64,000 nucleotides of DNA from Cyathus striatus (GCA_025738555.1 JAOVFP010000002.1:1736001-1800000), one strand, 5' to 3'; shown: positions 48,877 to 61,950, counted from the stretch's first letter. Made by a program: numbers and translations. The notes: generated by a model from the letters alone, not told the origin.

Positions 48877-49785
48877 CAACTGTAAGGTGTAGACTTGTCT
48901 GAAGGTTGTACAATTAAGTACTGAGCGTGACAGTGTCCAATCTGTCACTTGTGTTCTAAATGAGTTGTCGAGTTTCTTGAGGAGTGTTGAAGTAAGGTAC
49001 AAGTCTTGTAAGGTTATTAAGACTTGTATAGGATTTTAAGAGAAGTAGTGAAGGTGTTTTTGAAGTCTTTGAGGTAGAAAATGCGAAGTTAGTTAAAGTT
49101 CTTGCCTGTGCAAGAGCTTTAACTAATGATAAGACTGGGCAGTAATGAGTATTAAGCAGGTGAGAACAGGAGTACACTAAGTTTCTACAGCTAGAAGCTT
49201 AGTGTGAATAACAGATAAGTGCTGTGTGTGAATCAAACTGAAATTGACTGAGGGATGTAGCTACATGAGGGGGGTTTATATACTTTTTGGAACTACCTAG
49301 GTAGAAATATGTACCATGATTAATAATACAGTAAGTAAGAATGATTTGTAGTAAAGGAATAAAGATAAAGGTAGAGGAATAAAGAAAAGAGGGAAGGAAT
49401 ATGTATAAAGGGCGCGCGGCGGCATCGGATAAAGTAATATTGATGCGAGCGCTTTGCCGTGCGTTTTGATTGGTCAGCGCTAAGTCACGTGCCTTTCGTT
49501 TTGGGAAGGTACGGTGTTTGCTTTGGCGCGTCGGCTTTAGAATATTGCTTAGCGCGTTAACTTTAGCGCTTGCTGAATAATACTTGATCGATTAGTAATG
49601 ATGCGGACTTCATCAAAATTTTGTAATGATCTTCGGAATAATCGAGGTGTGGAATATTGATAGTGTGCCGAGATCAGGGTACAGTTGGTAAGGTATGTTT
49701 TAATTGGTTAATGTAAGTACAGGGACCAGCGGACTATGTATATTAGGTAGTTTTGTACATAGGCCGGCAGGGTTCCCTACACAAC
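48877..49785 (-). mobile_element. Solo LTR, minus orientation, 901 bp
   Basis: The segment 48881-49781 starts TGTAAGGTG and ends TTCCCTACA on the plus strand, i.e. TGTA...TACA. It has direct repeats CAAC at 48877-48880 and 49782-49785. Read on the minus strand it has a TATATAAACCCCCC promoter-like box near 49275. Short duplications of four bases make the call less secure than for the other LTRs. Confidence 0.55.
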
Positions 49786-51480
49786 TGTTCGGTCACTCGT
49801 CACACTCAGGCCTGAACAGAGGTACAACAAGCAAGGTCAAGTTTTGCGAGCGCTCGCTTCGCTCGTGAGCCTAAATTTGAACAGATTTGGGTTTTGTCAC
49901 GCGCCTCACAGGTCATTGAACAGAAGGTCCAACTGAACATGGCCGTTACGCAAAAATCTCTTGAACAGTTGGTCGTAATGGTACAGTATAAGTATTCGAC
50001 GACACAACAATCGCAAGCCATAGCCCCGGGCACCCTGCGAGTTGCTTTGACCTTCTCCGCTTAAACTCACTATTGTATTGTTGCATACTCTATCTCTGCA
50101 TCTTATACACTTGCACACTAACAGACAAGCCCTACTGAGATGTTCGACGCCGCTAAGAACCCCGCGATCCACAACGGCGTGTTTATCCGTAAATTCTTCA
50201 CGCTTTTTCTGAAACAAGCATTTATATACTCTACGCACCACAATTATTCTAGATGCAAAGAAGTTCTTCACAACTTCGTCGCGTGGATCTCGATATACCT
50301 GGCCATGGAGTAGTGCAGGCGGGGTTCATCCGGAGAATGTTAATCTTTCGTCGAACGTAAGTTTTGTTCCATACATAGTGATTGTACACATATAGTACGT
50401 ACTCATATTGCATAAAGTATCAACAATTTGAAATGGGGGACATCCATGGACTCGACCGACATGTACATGAAGACGATGATGATATGGTCGAGGGATGTTG
50501 CCATTGGATCACGTGCATGGTAAGTTGCTTGTGCAATCCAATGTCCATGCGTTGATTGATGCACCGTGCCGACCGGCGGGCCGCGGGGTGATTCATGCAA
50601 GATTCACATACAATATTTTCGATCTAAAAAGTAGATTACTTATAAATCAGTCTACTTCCCTCGGGCCTCAGTTGCCTCTACTTCAACTACTTTCTCTACT
50701 TACACGAGAACCGAGTGTTCTTACTATTATCTAGTCGCACACTTCGTTAGGTTATGGGCAGCCGCCGCTGTTTGGTGCTGTCCTTCGACCTTCTATCCCC
50801 AGCGGGAGTCGGTACCACTGCATAGTACAGTGCTCTTTGAACTTAACCTCAGTACTATGATGATCTGTACTTTGATACACCGGACTCACATTGACAACGT
50901 TAAAGGAACATACGATCTCTACGATCGTTGGTGTAAAATATCATTGTTGACATTGCAATACTAATACTGTTGACAGTATCGCCACCGCGCGTGCGAGGGA
51001 TGAAGCTTTAAACCTTAAATTAAACCTTAAAGGCTGTACGTCATGTCATTAGAGGTTATTAGATGGGCTAGAGCGGCCAGGTACCAAATGGAGATCAGAC
51101 ATCATCAGAGACGAAGTCTGAAAAATATTAAGACAAAGAAAAAGTACAAGACGTAGCTGCCGCTACCTATATTATCGCAAGGCATGACGACGACGCCTTT
51201 GTTCACTCTGAGGACAAGTGGAGATGCAATGGAGATGGTTCCAGGATGGTTCGTGTCTTTGTCTCCGGATTCTGGAACGCGGAGTGACGGTACACGTGCT
51301 GTTGTCACACGCCGCCCACGTTGTTATTATCACCTTCTATTGAAGATCAGCAATTGTACATATCAAAGCTTTATCGATTAATTCCCGTCGTACTTAAGCT
51401 CGACCCCCATCTCGTTTCCCTCCCCGGGTCCCAATACTCTTCTTTGTTCTTCCCCCTTATCCTCATTCTTCTGCACTACA
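49786..51480. other. Intergenic DNA upstream of Argonaute
   Basis: No gene is recognisable. The last 100 bases before 51481 are pyrimidine-rich (CTTCCCCC, TCCTCATTCTTCTGCAC), which fits a fungal promoter and short leader for the Argonaute gene. Confidence 0.4.
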
Positions 51481-54400
51481 ATGCCCCCACGCGCTACTCC
51501 TGGACGAGGTGGCCCTGCTCGAGGTGGTCCCCAACGCGGACGCGGTGGAGCTCGCGGCGGTGCACCAGCTCAGAACGCCCCGCACATTAGCGAACATGTC
51601 ACGACCATTGGTGTTAGAAGGCCGAACTTTGGTACCAGTGGAACCCCGCTCCCCATCTTCGTCAACTCCTTCATCACCACCATCCCCGAGAACATTATTT
51701 ATCACTACGATGGTAAGTGGCTTTTCTTTTGTCCAGCGCCTTTTCTTGTTACTAATGAGTAACTATGTTCCCTCGCGTCTTTATCAACGATAGTTGGTGC
51801 GTCATTTCCAGCACTCTCCGGTTCATGGACTAACTTGTCTTTCAGTGATCTCCCCTTCTGAGAAGACGTTGCCTGCTCGTCTCAACATGGCTCTTATCAC
51901 GGCGTTGCAAACAAGGACCGCCCCTAACGTCTTCACGCCTAAAGCTGTCTACGATGGGCGTAAGAACTTATTCGCCATTCGCGAGCTTCCTTTCGATGGC
52001 GCCGATTCTAAGGAGGTACGTCTCAGCTTCGCCTTTCATGGAGTCTAGCCTGAAGTATGTGCTTTCAAGTTTGATGTCGCGTATTCTGAGTCGAGCGAAG
52101 CTTCAACCAAGGGTCCGAAAATATACAAAATTCGGTTGACTAAGGTCGCCAAAATCAATCCAGAGTACGTGACACTTCTCTCTTTGTTACTGTACGACTT
52201 AACTGTTTTGTCCGTATTAGGGTTTTGCATAGGTTTATTGCTGGTGAACAGTCGCACGACAACTCCGTGCTGACTGCAATCACTGTATGTCCCTTCTGGT
52301 TTCTAATAGAGTTCTACGTAACTCACGTCCACTTTTAGGCTCTGAACGTTGTTATTCGTATGGAGCCGACCATGAGATACCCGTTCAACGTTCGCTCGTT
52401 CTTCACTGACCTCGAGACTAAGAACATCGGCTCTGGCCTTGTTTTGTGGCGAGGCTATTTCCAGTCTGTCCGTCCCGCCAGTGGCAGGATGCTGATCAAC
52501 ATCGATATCTCCACCGGGGCGATGTATCAACCGGGACCCCTAATTGGTCTTTGTCTCTCATTTTTTGGAAAAAACCCCACCGATGCCCGTGTGCTTTCCT
52601 CCGACATACCGCCGCGTAAACGTCTCGAACTTCAAAGGTTCATCTCTGGTATACGTGTTCTCACTTCCCATCGCGGTCCGGGCGGTACCATCGTGAAGAC
52701 ACCTCGTGTTCTTAAAAAATTGACGTCAGCTGGGGCCAATGAGCTGAGGTTTACATTGAGGGAGGGAGGCTCCATGACCGTTGCGGAATACTTCAAAAAC
52801 ACGCAGAATACCCCGCTTCAGTACCCGGGTGTCATTTGTGCGGAGGCAAGTTCCTCATTTCACACCTAGTGCTACATACTTTAATAGTCACATATATGTG
52901 TCATAGGTCGGCTCTGGTGCCCTTATTCCTCTTGAATTGTGTGAGGTTCCGCCGGGGCAGTTTATGCGGAGGCAAGTGCCTTCTGACAAGATTAGGGACG
53001 TGCTTGAGTTCGCCACGAAGAAACCTCACGACCGCCTTCAAAGCATCGAGAATGGCCTAAATGTTCGATTCTCTCGAATTTAAACGGTATGTGTCTTACC
53101 GTATATATTAGGTCCTCAAGTATGGCCAATCCGAATACGTCCAGCAATTCGGCATGGCCGTCGACGATGCCCACGGGGCGCTGAGGGTCAAAGCTCGAGT
53201 CCTCAGCCCTCCCAAACTGCGGTATGGAGTTAATGGTAAAAATCCACAAACAATTGTACATGATACACTGCTTTGCTTGATATTTTAAGCTGATTTCGAT
53301 TATTGTTGTAGCAACCCAGTAACGGAGCATGGAATATGTACGCCATCTTTATGTCTCATGTTATGTGTTCCAGGCTTATAAAGGATGTAGGGTAGATAAA
53401 CGCTTTTTCAAGCCAGTGACAATCGATCGCTGGATCGTTGTCATTTATGAGAGAGAAAATCGATTTAATCAAGCTGCAGCCAGTAGCATGGTTTCTGGCT
53501 TAATAGAAGGTTGTATACAAGTGGGTAAGTACAAAAATACCTCAGTTATGGAGATATCTTAACACCATTCTCTGACAGGCATCCAGATGCCAGAACCGGC
53601 TATTATTCGGTATGCGGAGAATCCACAAGGCTCGGTCTCTGCTGAGTTGAAGGCTGCTGGCAAAGCGTGTCTAGACAAAACTGGATTTGGACCGACTCTT
53701 ATTGTGGTAATTCTCCCTGAAACTGGGAATGACATCTACACGGCCGTGAAGCAGTATGTTTAAGACGCTCTCTTTCAGTGAATTAGCTCATCCTTGTAAT
53801 ATAGCTTCGGAGATATTGTTGTAAGCACGCTGTAGGTTCTCTCACAATAGACGGTCTAATATCTTTCCAGATGGGTGTTGCTACGCAGTGTTTGAAGAGC
53901 GGGAAATGCTTCCGTGCCAAACCCCAGTACTACGCGAACGTCTGTCTCAAGTAAGTAGCTTACATCTCTGACCGTTCTCATAATGTTACATTTATTTTCA
54001 GGATTAATGTGAAGCTCGGTGGAATCAATGCGATTCCTGACCCCGCTTCCGTACCGGTGCTGGCTGATCCCAGCTTCCCGACAATTGTCATGGGTAAACA
54101 AACTGTATACTTTGCTTGTTTTCTACATTTCTGACTTTTATCACCAGGTGCGGACGTTATCCATCCCGCTCCAGGCGCAGACGGTCGCCCGTCATTCGCT
54201 GCCCTGGTTGCTAACGTCGACTCGAACAATTCAAAATACATTGCCGGTATATCATTGTCTATAAGATTAAAAGTACTGCTAACCATATTTTTACAGCCTC
54301 TAGAGTTCAGGCATCTCGTCAAGAAATGATTGATGATTTGCAGGCCATGAGCAAGGTTTGTGTTTACTATGTTTTGTAGAGCTTTTGTATTCATTGTTTC

Positions 54401-55439
54401 GCCCGACTAGCACGTGTTGTCGATGTACATGGGCTACAGGCAAATCCAAGAAAAGAAGCCCGTTGGAAACACCGCTCCAAAGCGGATCATCTTCTATCGA
54501 GGTATATCATATTATGTTTCTGACTATTTTCATTGGTTGACCTTCGCTATCTCAGACGGCGTATCTGAAGGGCAATTTAAACAGGTTTTAGAGCAAGAAT
54601 TACCCTGCATTCAAAGTAAGTGTATGTCTGTGGTATCAGTTTATAGACGATGACGTATGATGCTTCTCCTACAGGAGCCTGTGCCGAACTGAATATCAAG
54701 GCGAAAATAACTATTATAGTTGTGGGGAAGCGTCACCATGTTCGGTGAGATTTTATCACTTAACTGTGTCCTAATGATGATTCTGAGCTTTTCTTGCTAG
54801 GTTCTTCCCTCAGCAACCAGGAAGTGGTGATCGCAGTGGAAATTGCGCAGCTGGGACTGTCGTCGACAGCGACATTTCCCACCCGACAGAATTCGATTTT
54901 TACCTTCAAAGTCACGGTGGTCTCTTGGGCACCAGCCGCCCTTCGCATTATTCGGTGTGTATGATACTGCTTGTAATTTTATTAATCTAACTATGACATA
55001 GGTTCTATATGATGAGAATAACTTCTCGTGAGTGATCTGTTATCATTTTTTCTGGTGAATTGTTCAAACGTTCTGTTAGGGCTGATGCACTTCAAAATCT
55101 CTCGTTTGCTTTGTGTCACGTATACGCTCGTTCGACGCGCTCTGTATCAATTCCTGCACCTGTTTACTGTAAGCTCGTATTACCATAAATCACGCTTGGG
55201 GAAAAGCTGAATCATCGCGCAGATGCTGACATTGTATGCTCACGTGCAAAAAACCACTTCGACCCTTCGCAAGGCATAGACATCGATGGGAATAGTGATG
55301 GAGGAAGGGGTGGCGACTCACTGGACGATTTCCGCCGCAACTTTAAGCCTCTTCACTCCAAACAGGAGAGGCTTATGTATTTTTCTGTATGTGTCTTTTT
55401 ACGTGTCCTGCTGGATAATTTAACTCACATCAGTTTTAG
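51481..55439 (+). CDS. Argonaute protein (RNA-silencing slicer)
   Basis: Binds small RNAs and cleaves or silences complementary RNA. Twenty-four exons splice to one 894-residue frame: 51481-51712, 51794-51796, 51846-52015, 52070-52164, 52221-52284, 52339-52845, 52907-53062, 53112-53228, 53312-53337, 53391-53524, 53579-53753, 53805-53820, 53871-53950, 54002-54093, 54148-54246, 54297-54355, 54411-54501, 54556-54615, 54675-54744, 54801-54954, 55002-55027, 55080-55168, 55223-55386, 55434-55439. A Gly/Arg-rich N-terminus is followed by the N domain (YHYD), a PAZ region after about 170, MID (RWIVVIYE) and PIWI. The slicer residues are present: D625 in GADV, E665 in RQEM, D706 in [10 protein letters not shown] and H850 in SRAKNHF. 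The spacing matches active Argonautes. Introns are 47-83 bp; 52846-52906 is GC-AG and 53063 has the weak donor GTTCGA. The 3-nt exon and the last exon are inferred. Confidence 0.93.
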
Positions 55440-55695
55440 TAATCGCGATAACTTCATTTCATTCTAGTTGAATATATTGTTGATTTAATCAAGACCCTAG
55501 TATTTTACTTCACGCTTATATCAAACATGTATCGCTACTTGTTGTATAAACTTCAAATGCACACATAGCGCAGTTAGACAATTTTATGGTGAGAAAGCAG
55601 AATGTTCTAGCCGGGGTAAAAGTTAAACGTACTTAGTATGGGTCATATATGATGTCATCTAGCACGTGTGCAGTATATAATTTCTTGGAGTTCAA
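55440..55695. other. Downstream region of Argonaute
   Basis: AT-rich, with no ORF of note; it probably includes the Argonaute 3' UTR. Confidence 0.4.
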
Positions 55696-56271
55696 ACTTG
55701 TACCTAGTCCGGAAGCCGGACCGTCTTTTGGCGAGATCACGCTTAACGTCACATGACTGGCGTGAGGTATCTCGTCGAAGACGGTCCGGTCAAACTGGTC
55801 GGGTTTTAAACATAGCGTTTCTTATCCCGAAGATATTTGTGGTCTCCCCTTGGTCCTTCCGTCCTATATGCAGATCTAGTGTATATATTCATTGAATTAT
55901 GCTATAAAATGTTTAATCATGAGAAACAATTGGAGAAAGGGGATAAAAACTAGTATAACAAGTCATGGTAAAGTCTGGTAAAGTACAGCAACAATGGTAC
56001 AAAATCACTCAATTTCAAGGAATAAATAATACAACAGGACCCATATAATGTTCCAATAGCTATATTTGATTAATTTATGAGATAATAGTATAGATTGTGC
56101 AGGGGGACGGAGGAAAGTTGGTATATTGAATGTTCGTAAGGAACGCTATGTTTGAACCTCGACCAGTTTGACCGGTCGTCCTATCAACGAGATAGGCCAC
56201 GCAAGTCATATGACGATAGCGTGATCTCGTTCCCAGGATAGGACGACCGGCCCTCCGGTCTAACTTGTACC
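55696..56271. mobile_element. Hairpin-forming MITE with 9-bp target duplication
   Basis: The element 55705-56262 has ends TAGTCCGGAAGCCGGACC and, inverted, TAGACCGGAGGGCCGGTC, opening arms of about 140-180 bp. It is flanked by ACTTGTACC at 55696-55704 and 56263-56271. Arms share GAGATCACGCT and CAAACTGGTCG. No protein is encoded. A 9-bp duplication with long inverted repeats fits Mutator-like elements. A transcript would fold into a long hairpin. Confidence 0.85.
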
Positions 56272-56620
56272 TTATATCGTGTCTTGCTCGCGGTTACTCG
56301 GTGCTTCTAGATATATTGTTTCAAATGCCAGTCTATTTCAGGCGTGGCAACGGTATTCAGTATATTACTAGCCGCAGCTGTCTATACTTGGTCAACTTAT
56401 ACGAACCTGCTGTCGAAGTGACAAACGTTGGTAAGTATAGAAATAAGACTTGAATAATTGGTTATGCGTGCCTGTGGGAAGGTGTCAAACGAAGGTGTCA
56501 AACGGTTGAAGATTCTCGTCACAAGACTTGACAAGACAGACTGATATATATCTCCCGTCTCAACGAAGGCATTTCATCGTCCTGTAAGCCCATCACTGTC
56601 AACGTTCCTTGTCCACTGCA

Positions 56621-59600
56621 ATGATGAGTTTTCTCAAAGGTGCAATACTCAAGAACCTCTCTGGAAAAAAGAGAAATAGTCAAGCACTTAGTCCTACTGA
56701 AAATATTCCTAATCACCAAGTATGCATTGATTCTTGGCATTGCGCAAGGTCTAATAGGGATTCCGTCATCAAGGACATGAGTTTTTTCAATGCACCACGT
56801 TTCGACACTGATGTGACGCTCGGCATGAAAGAGTCAGCATCAAGAATATTTAGCTTGCAGGAAGATCTATCGATCCCTGTTGGGACCAGTACAACATCAC
56901 ACGATAAAAGAGATGCAACCTCCTACGACTACTTTCAGGATGCACATCATTTCATTGTTAATGGAATTTCATGCAGTGAAGTTCATGGCAATCAGGTATG
57001 AATCTACCTTCTAGGTACTTATAATTAATGCTATATCCTTATAGATAATCAACAATTATCCTCAATGCAGAAGTCGATCTCCTTCCATAATTCCGGCGAA
57101 ATATGTCAGCGAAAATTTCACAGGGCGTGAGGTAGAGCTTCGAAGACTCCGGGACTACTTTATTCCTCGCAGAATCGATCAAAAGTCGAAGAGAAAGATA
57201 TGTGTTCTTTATGGAATAGGCGGAATTGGGAAGACGCAAGTTTGCCTGAAATTTATGGATGAAGTGGAAAACTAGTAAGCTGAATTATTATCTTGTAAGG
57301 CATGTTATAACTAATAACAATTAGTTATAAATATACATTCTGGATTGATGCTACATCTGAAGACACTCTCAAACAAAGCTTCAAGACCCTCGCAGATATT
57401 CCATCTGCACAGAAAAATGGAGTACCAAAAGTAGTTCAATCAGTGCTCCAATGGGTTTGTTTCTTGGAAGAAGAGTGGCTTCTTGTATTCGATAATGCGG
57501 ATGGAGATCCCAAAGTTATTCAGAAGCATTTACCGCCTGGAAACAATGGAAATATCGTAGTCACAACAAGAAATCCTAACATGAAGCAGTTAACATCTAA
57601 CGATGGTTTTCTCCAAGTCGAAGACATGTCTGAATCGGATAGCCTACGCTTATTTTTGAAGTCCATGAACACCGAAGTTTCTGAAAACGATAAAATAATA
57701 TCCAGAAATATAGTCAAGGAGCTCTGTTATCTACCATTAGCAATTGATCAAGCGGCAGCTTACATTCAAGCTACCAATTCAGACATAGAGGATTATCTCC
57801 GTGTTTATCAGCAATCCCGCAAAAAACTGTTGTCAAACACAATGTACACAGGCGCTTCTAATTATAACAAGTCGGTATATGGAACGTGGGATGTTTCATT
57901 CAATCGACTACAGGAATGGGCAAATAATGTGGATGACCTGGAGAAGGCAAAAGCCGCTGAATCAGCCATACGAATTTGGGAAATATGCACATTTTTCCAT
58001 CACAGAAATGTATCAGAGAATATATTCAAGCAAGCATCTACTGGTTATTTAAATGCACTAACCAAATCCAAAGACGAAAAGAATCAACTGCCGCATATCA
58101 TTACATATCTTGACAACAATGTTTTGAATCTCAATAGCAAAAACGAATGGGATGAATACCAGTTCCGCAACGCGATATACTTGCTGTTGAGCCTCTCCCT
58201 TATCAGAGCCGGGATGACAAGGGCATATAATATTCATCCTTTGATTCATGACTGGAGTAGAGATAAACTACAAGAACTTACAGACTGGGATAAAAAGTTC
58301 AAGATCGCAACGGCAGTTTTAGCATATTCTATTCAAACGAATAACAACCTCTACACACAAACACACGAGACAGGGCTGCACATTAAGGCACTAATGAATG
58401 TCCCTAATGGAGAAGACTTGCTGCTATCTACATATTACGATGATGTGTATGAGGTCTTTGGGAACATTCTTTGGACTCATGGTAGCTACCATACGGCAGA
58501 AAAGATGCTACAAAGAACATCTGAAATGAGAGAAAGTATATTAGGACCAGAACATCCATATACACTCGCTAGCATGGATAACCTATCGTCTATATATAGG
58601 TGGTTTGGCAAATTTAGCGAAGCTGCAAAATTGGGGAGTAAAGTGTTGAGCATCTATCAGAATACAAAGGGGCACACTCATGCAAATACACTTGCATGTA
58701 TGCTTAACTTGTCGTCATCGTACAGACAGGTCGGGAAATACAATGAATCGGTGAAACTGGAAACTGACGTGCTAGAAGTTGTGCAGAATCATTTTGGCAT
58801 GGAACATCCCAACACTCTCATAAGTATGAACAACCTCGCCTTAACTTACGATGAACTTGGATTTTACACTGAGGCAGAAAAACTTCTGAGATGGGGATTG
58901 GAGATTTCTGAAAGAATTCTCGGACGGGAACACTCACAGACACTTGCAATCGTACATAACCTAGCAGCAACATATTTGGACCTCGAAAAATATGAAGAAT
59001 CTAGGGAATTGGGAAGCAAAGGATTGGAAACTTTGTTGCGAATTCTTGGACCAGATAGCCCAGACACTCTCACAAGTATGCATAATCTCGCCGCTGCTTA
59101 TATGGCACTCGAGAGATATGAAGAGGCTGAAAATTTGGTACTCAGTACATTTGAGACTCGAAAAAGGATTCTGGGGATGGAGCATGCGGATACTCTCAAA
59201 AGCATGCATGTATTGGCTTCGGTATATTGTGGACTCGGAAGACATGTTGAGGGAGAAAAATTGCATAAGAAAGGCTTGGAGATAATCAATGCAGTTCTTG
59301 GGCCTGATCATCCTTACACACTCACAAGCATGCACAACTTAGCTTCAACATATAGGCAACTTGGTAAGTATAATGAAGCTGAGAAGTTGGGAAAGGAAGT
59401 TTTAGAAGTCAGCAAAAGAATACTTGGGGAAGAACATCCAGACACACTGACGAGTATGAATAATCTCGCTTGTGTCTATCGTGAGCTTGGAAGACACAAT
59501 GAAGCAGCACAGCTTGAAGCAATTTCAGAAAGCTATGTGTACGTCTTACTATTGGTTCGTACATGTCTATATATTGAAACTGATGAGTGTATAGGAAGAG

Positions 59601-59707
59601 ATGTAAATAACTGTAATACTTACATGCGCTCACAAATAGGCCACTCCGTTTTATACCATCTATCTCCGTCAGTGTTAGTGATACCAATGAAAATTAACGC
59701 ATTTTAG
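56621..59707 (+). CDS. NB-ARC/TPR STAND protein (fungal NLR-like)
   Basis: Three exons, 56621-56995, 57045-57274 and 57325-59707, give about 995 residues. The first 145 residues match no effector domain I know. Walker A is GIGGIGKT (about 182-189) and Walker B is LLVFD (about 254-258). A winged-helix-like HPLIHDWSRD lies near 505. From about 575 to 930 there are roughly eight 42-residue tetratricopeptide repeats of kinesin-light-chain type, with the recurring patterns LG.EHP.TL and NLA..Y..LGKYNEAEKL. Such proteins are nucleotide-driven switches linked to non-self recognition and programmed cell death in fungi. Start ATG 56621 is followed immediately by another ATG. The last 60 residues look unlike the repeats; a donor at 59540 could splice them differently. 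Near-identical repeats suggest recent shuffling. Confidence 0.88.
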
Positions 59708-60746
59708 AGTCGGTGATGAATTTCCAAATACGAGTCGTTAGTCCTGAGAAGTGGAGTAAGATAGTTCCTTTGTGCGTACTAGAACTGAGAACTGTAGTCG
59801 AATGCGGTAGAACACAGGCGTTGCGAGTTTGGTCAGTGGGAGAGTCATTGCGAGGAACTTAGAAGGAAGTGAGTCGTAAATCATGACAGTTGATGATAAA
59901 AGTAGTACACATATCACGGCAGAAGCCAACAACTAGGGAAATAAGAACTTCACGAAGTCGTTGAGGCTCGGAAATAATTCTTGGTAAAGGAACCGAATGA
60001 ACGAGGTGGACAAGCTCTCCTGGAGTTCTCTCTCGCGCAACTCATCCCCAGAAGTACGATGGCCGTTTTATCCCACTAATTATCTCCGCGAGAAGGAAAG
60101 TGATGAATGGTATAAGTGACGTCGAATCGGAGTGCAACAGAGAGAAAGTGGGGAACTTTAGAGAATGTTGATGACGAGACGAGTTGACAGCGACGATTAT
60201 GAGGAACTGAAAATGACAAGAGATACTGCTCAGAGAAGGTCTGACCACCAGGAACGAGCGAGGAAGGAGAAGAACTCAGAGTCAACGTCACTGGCCCCAT
60301 GGGCACCGGTACTACGAGTCGGTAGTTTGCCGACTTCACGGAATCATTTGAAGGGCATGTGACCGTGTTTTACATACCAGACTAGACCGATGACCGATGA
60401 CCGACCCCTACCATCATCCTATCATCTCCTACCATACTCACTTATTGCGTACCTCCAACAATCCTCCCTATGAATATCTAATTATGGGCCTGGATGCCAT
60501 GAATATTAGGTTCTTACACATCACGCAAGCTTCCAACAAGCCGCGTTTTGTCAGCACTAAGCATAATATTAGAAAAGGTGCTTATACTAGAAGGCTTCTG
60601 ATCAAAGTTTGAGTGTATAAGACGTGATAGACTTACAGAGCACAACGGCCAAAGACGGATATTCAGAGTATTTACAGTCTCGCGAATTAAGGTATCTATA
60701 ACTTGAAATTGAAGCTACTTACTCCCCACTACTTACATATCCCTCT
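59708..60746. other. Intergenic DNA
   Basis: Short ORFs on both strands (60042-60362) show no domain. I see no RNA gene. The last 100 bases probably hold the promoter of the next gene. Confidence 0.4.
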
Positions 60747-61299
60747 ATGTCGAAATCCGCATCAACTATTTCGTTCACTGCTCAACTGATTACAGTTGAC
60801 ACTGATCTTCCACTATCCGAAGTCACTGCTCGATTGGACCATGAGATAAATAACCAAGGGACAGATACCGTCGTACCGCATCTGGCGAATGTAAAATCCA
60901 AAGCCGAGGCGGAAGAAGTTGTCAATAGTTGGACGGGTCCCAGTGGTTTGGTGTACGTACATCCAAATTCCCTCTTAATCTTTCCATTCAACGCGGTATA
61001 GGTTCTTTGAAAAAAAGAAATTCACACTACCCGCGTTGTTAGATCAAGATGCGATTTTAAGCTATACGATTGGAAATCCTTTGACTGCTCACCAGGCTCT
61101 GGGACTTGATAAACGTGCTGCGGCGTTTATTCCTCCTCGTATTGCTGTTCTTGAGAAGGAGGGGGGGAAGGGGACGCAGCTGGTTTATTATTTGCCTTCT
61201 TCGCTTGTTGGCTGGTCGGATGATGAGAAGTTGGTGGAGGCGGTGAGGGTTGTGGATGGGAAGTTGGAGAGGATGATGGATCGGATTGCTTCGAAGTAG
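60747..61299 (+). CDS. DUF302-like (TT1751-type) small protein
   Basis: Two exons, 60747-60952 and 61002-61299, joined in phase by a 49-bp intron, give 167 residues ending at TAG 61297-61299. The second half has the pattern of the DUF302 fold. A segment ILSYTIGNP and LTAHQALGLD is followed by AAAFIPPRIAVLEKEGGKGTQLVYYLPSSL, given here by its parts: FIPPRIAVLEK then TQLVYYLPSS. A C-terminal helix ends the protein. There is no signal peptide or membrane segment. The biochemical role of DUF302 proteins is unknown; they are usually small cytosolic proteins. The assignment is by pattern recognition. Codons are CpG-normal like the neighbours and the frame is clean. Confidence 0.75.
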
Positions 61300-61950
61300 A
61301 GTTTCCAGGTGTATTTGGATTCAGTATTGTATGCTCATATGCTGATTATCATCGACTGTCGTATAGTTTCTTCTGTTCTTATTTTTTACGTAGTTCTTAT
61401 CCTCATTTATGTATGAAGTAAACCTTTTCGAATAAGTAGAGCCAATGATAAAATATTATGGAATGATAAGATTCACAATGGTATTCATTACTTCAACGTT
61501 GCCGAGTAGAGATTGATTAATCCACTCATATTTTTTTCATATAGTAATTAACGCATGTGTGAGTTCCCTCAAGGTATTTGGCCTAAGTGCTTTCTAATAA
61601 AGTAGCACATATATACAATTGCTGTATATTAGGTGAAATTACGACACACCTTCCATATGGTAGTGGCATACTAGAGTCAAAGAACTGGACTAAGTATAGT
61701 ACAGTGACTCAGAATGAGTCACAACAAGTCAGAATGTAGAAATAGAAAGACTTGATTGTGATGGTAAAGCGGTAAACATGGGAAATCGAACACAACATAA
61801 TTTGGTGGCACACTCTTTCCTCTAAGAGTCAACGCACTGACTCATCACCGCGTCGGAAAGTCGTTAAAGGCATACAAAACAATATAGTGGTACAAAATTT
61901 CCTGCAAGAGTGGTAGTTTCGACGGTCGAAGTTGCCGCGTGTGAATACGC
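61300..61950. other. Intergenic DNA
   Basis: AT-rich in the middle; no gene supported. A weak tRNA-like pattern near 61740-61870 on the minus strand was not accepted. Confidence 0.4.

Noticed and set aside
49906..50271. 121-codon minus-strand ORF
   Set aside because: There is no recognisable domain, a Cys/Arg-rich random look, and no supporting promoter or intron.
61740..61870. tRNA gene on the minus strand
   Set aside because: A box-B-like GTTCGATTTCC is present, but box A is poor and no cloverleaf closes.
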